Shown: positions 13,292 to 13,605 of the stretch, in pieces | Numbering within the stretch: the first letter of the stretch is position 1 | Layout of the letters: every line of letters starts with the position of its first letter | NCBI GenBank assembly: GCA_964566965.1 | Contig: CAZMKO010000064.1 | Coordinates: 1-13,605, forward strand | DNA length: 13,605 bases | Reading direction: 5' to 3' | Source: Oleiagrimonas sp964566965 | GTDB taxonomy: Bacteria; Pseudomonadota; Gammaproteobacteria; Xanthomonadales; Rhodanobacteraceae | Notes under the pieces: model-generated | What the model was told of the DNA's origin: nothing | Databases searched by the model: none | Seen by the model: the letters and a program-made list of their open reading frames with translations, nothing else | Made by a program: the position numbers and the translations under genes

Positions 13292-13562
13292 GCATCGCGG
13301 CCATGGGCCGCTCCCACAGGGAACCTCGAAAAACCGAATGTTCATCAAGGCCACTGTCAGGAACATCGAGAAAACCGGCAAATGGCGAGAACGAAGTCCG
13401 TTCGCCCTGAGGTATCGAAGGGCAGTCTTCAAATATCCCGCGCCGTTCATGGTTCGATACCTCACCACGAACGGAAAAAGTTTTCGGCTGGAACAGGGTG
13501 GAGCCTACATGAAAGGTGGTTTTTCGAGGTGCCTTGTGGGAGCGGCCCATGGCCGCGATGGC
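13292..13562. repeat. Composite element: REP arms as 43-base inverted ends around an inner palindrome
   Basis: The left end is a REP arm (13292-13317) plus AGGGA and ACCTCGAAAAACC (to 13335). The right end is the same in reverse: GGTTTTTCGAGGT (13518-13530), then the REP arm 13536-13562. Over about 43 bases (13293-13335 against 13518-13560) the ends pair with only two mismatches. Between them lies a second, unrelated palindrome (13398-13474). A degenerate module copy, ACATCGAGAAAACCGG, is at 13364-13379. There is no open reading frame of note inside and no clear target duplication outside. Confidence 0.75.
13398..13474. repeat. Inner palindrome with two alternative folds
   Basis: CCGTTCG (13398-13404) pairs with CGAACGG (13468-13474), and TGAGGTATCGAA (13408-13419) pairs perfectly with TTCGATACCTCA (13453-13464), making one long stem. 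Each half can also fold alone: GCCCT/AGGGC (13404-13408 with 13419-13423), and CCGTTCATGGT with ACCACGAACGG (13443-13453 with 13464-13474) with one mismatch. The pattern resembles a widespread family of 'CCGTTCGTGGTGAG...' intergenic repeats of Proteobacteria. Confidence 0.75.
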
Positions 13563-13605
13563 CGCACGTCCGCGGCGGCCATCACACGCTCTCAACCCAC
13601 ACGGC

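Larger units (their letters stand above)
13248..13605. other. Gene-free stretch with nested repeats
   Basis: No credible gene was found in these 358 bases. They hold the composite inverted-repeat element described separately (13292-13562). The short flanks 13248-13291 and 13563-13605 show nothing recognisable. No U-run hairpin terminator for the FAD oxidoreductase gene was seen before the repeat. Confidence 0.6.

Noticed and set aside
28..13562. CRISPR array
   Set aside because: The repeats are palindromic, scattered over the whole window and irregularly spaced; there are no uniform spacers and no cas genes.
12360..13595. Long minus-strand frame opposite the FAD oxidoreductase gene
   Set aside because: It runs through the repeat element and has no recognisable domain, while the plus strand has clear FAD and NAD motifs.
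13563..13605. Target-site duplication beside the composite repeat
   Set aside because: The bases flanking 13292 and 13562 do not match, so no duplication can be claimed.

Overview
The window looks like chromosomal DNA of a high-GC gammaproteobacterium, most likely of the Xanthomonadales (Rhodanobacter, Dyella or Luteibacter-like). The basis is strong GC bias at third codon positions, a housekeeping set (folE, dinG, rmuC) typical of gammaproteobacteria, and many copies of a REP-type palindrome (core GGCCATGGGCCGCTCCCAC) between genes. The taxonomic placement is inference. No rRNA, tRNA, CRISPR array, transposase or phage gene was seen.

Layout. 1-115: a REP pair. 116-1596 (minus): a C-S lyase of the MalY/PatB type, overlapping by ATGA a small helix-hairpin-helix protein (Cdd1-like). 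1597-1883: three REP-type units. 1884-4061 (minus): ovoA, the sulfoxide synthase/methyltransferase of ovothiol synthesis, preceded by a perfect FNR/ANR-type box (4107-4120) placed like a class II activator site. 4205-5435 (minus): an RNase A-like toxin of the CdiA-CT type without a CdiA body, followed by its probable immunity gene and a hairpin terminator. 5569-7017 (minus): a dicarboxylate/amino acid:cation symporter resembling the cystine transporter TcyP. 7200-10228 (minus): a tight folE - EF-hand protein - dinG operon whose two junctions both read TGACATG. 10489-11937 (minus): rmuC. 12051-13247 (plus): an AIF-like FAD/NAD(P) oxidoreductase, divergent from rmuC. 13248-13605: gene-free, holding a nested inverted-repeat element.

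How genes may work together. OvoA joins cysteine to histidine as a sulfoxide. A PLP-dependent C-S lyase must then cut it to 5-thiohistidine, which the OvoA C-terminal domain methylates. The MalY-like gene is the next gene downstream of ovoA on the same strand, so it is a good candidate for the lyase (OvoB). The FNR-like box suggests that oxygen (or NO) status controls ovothiol synthesis. The TcyP-like carrier could supply cystine, but it is not adjacent. The toxin/immunity pair is a separate competition module. The folE-dinG and rmuC genes are ordinary metabolism and DNA maintenance.

The most interesting points are the putative oxygen-responsive ovothiol locus, the free-standing RNase A-like effector with an unrecognised N-terminal region, and the nested repeat at 13292-13562.
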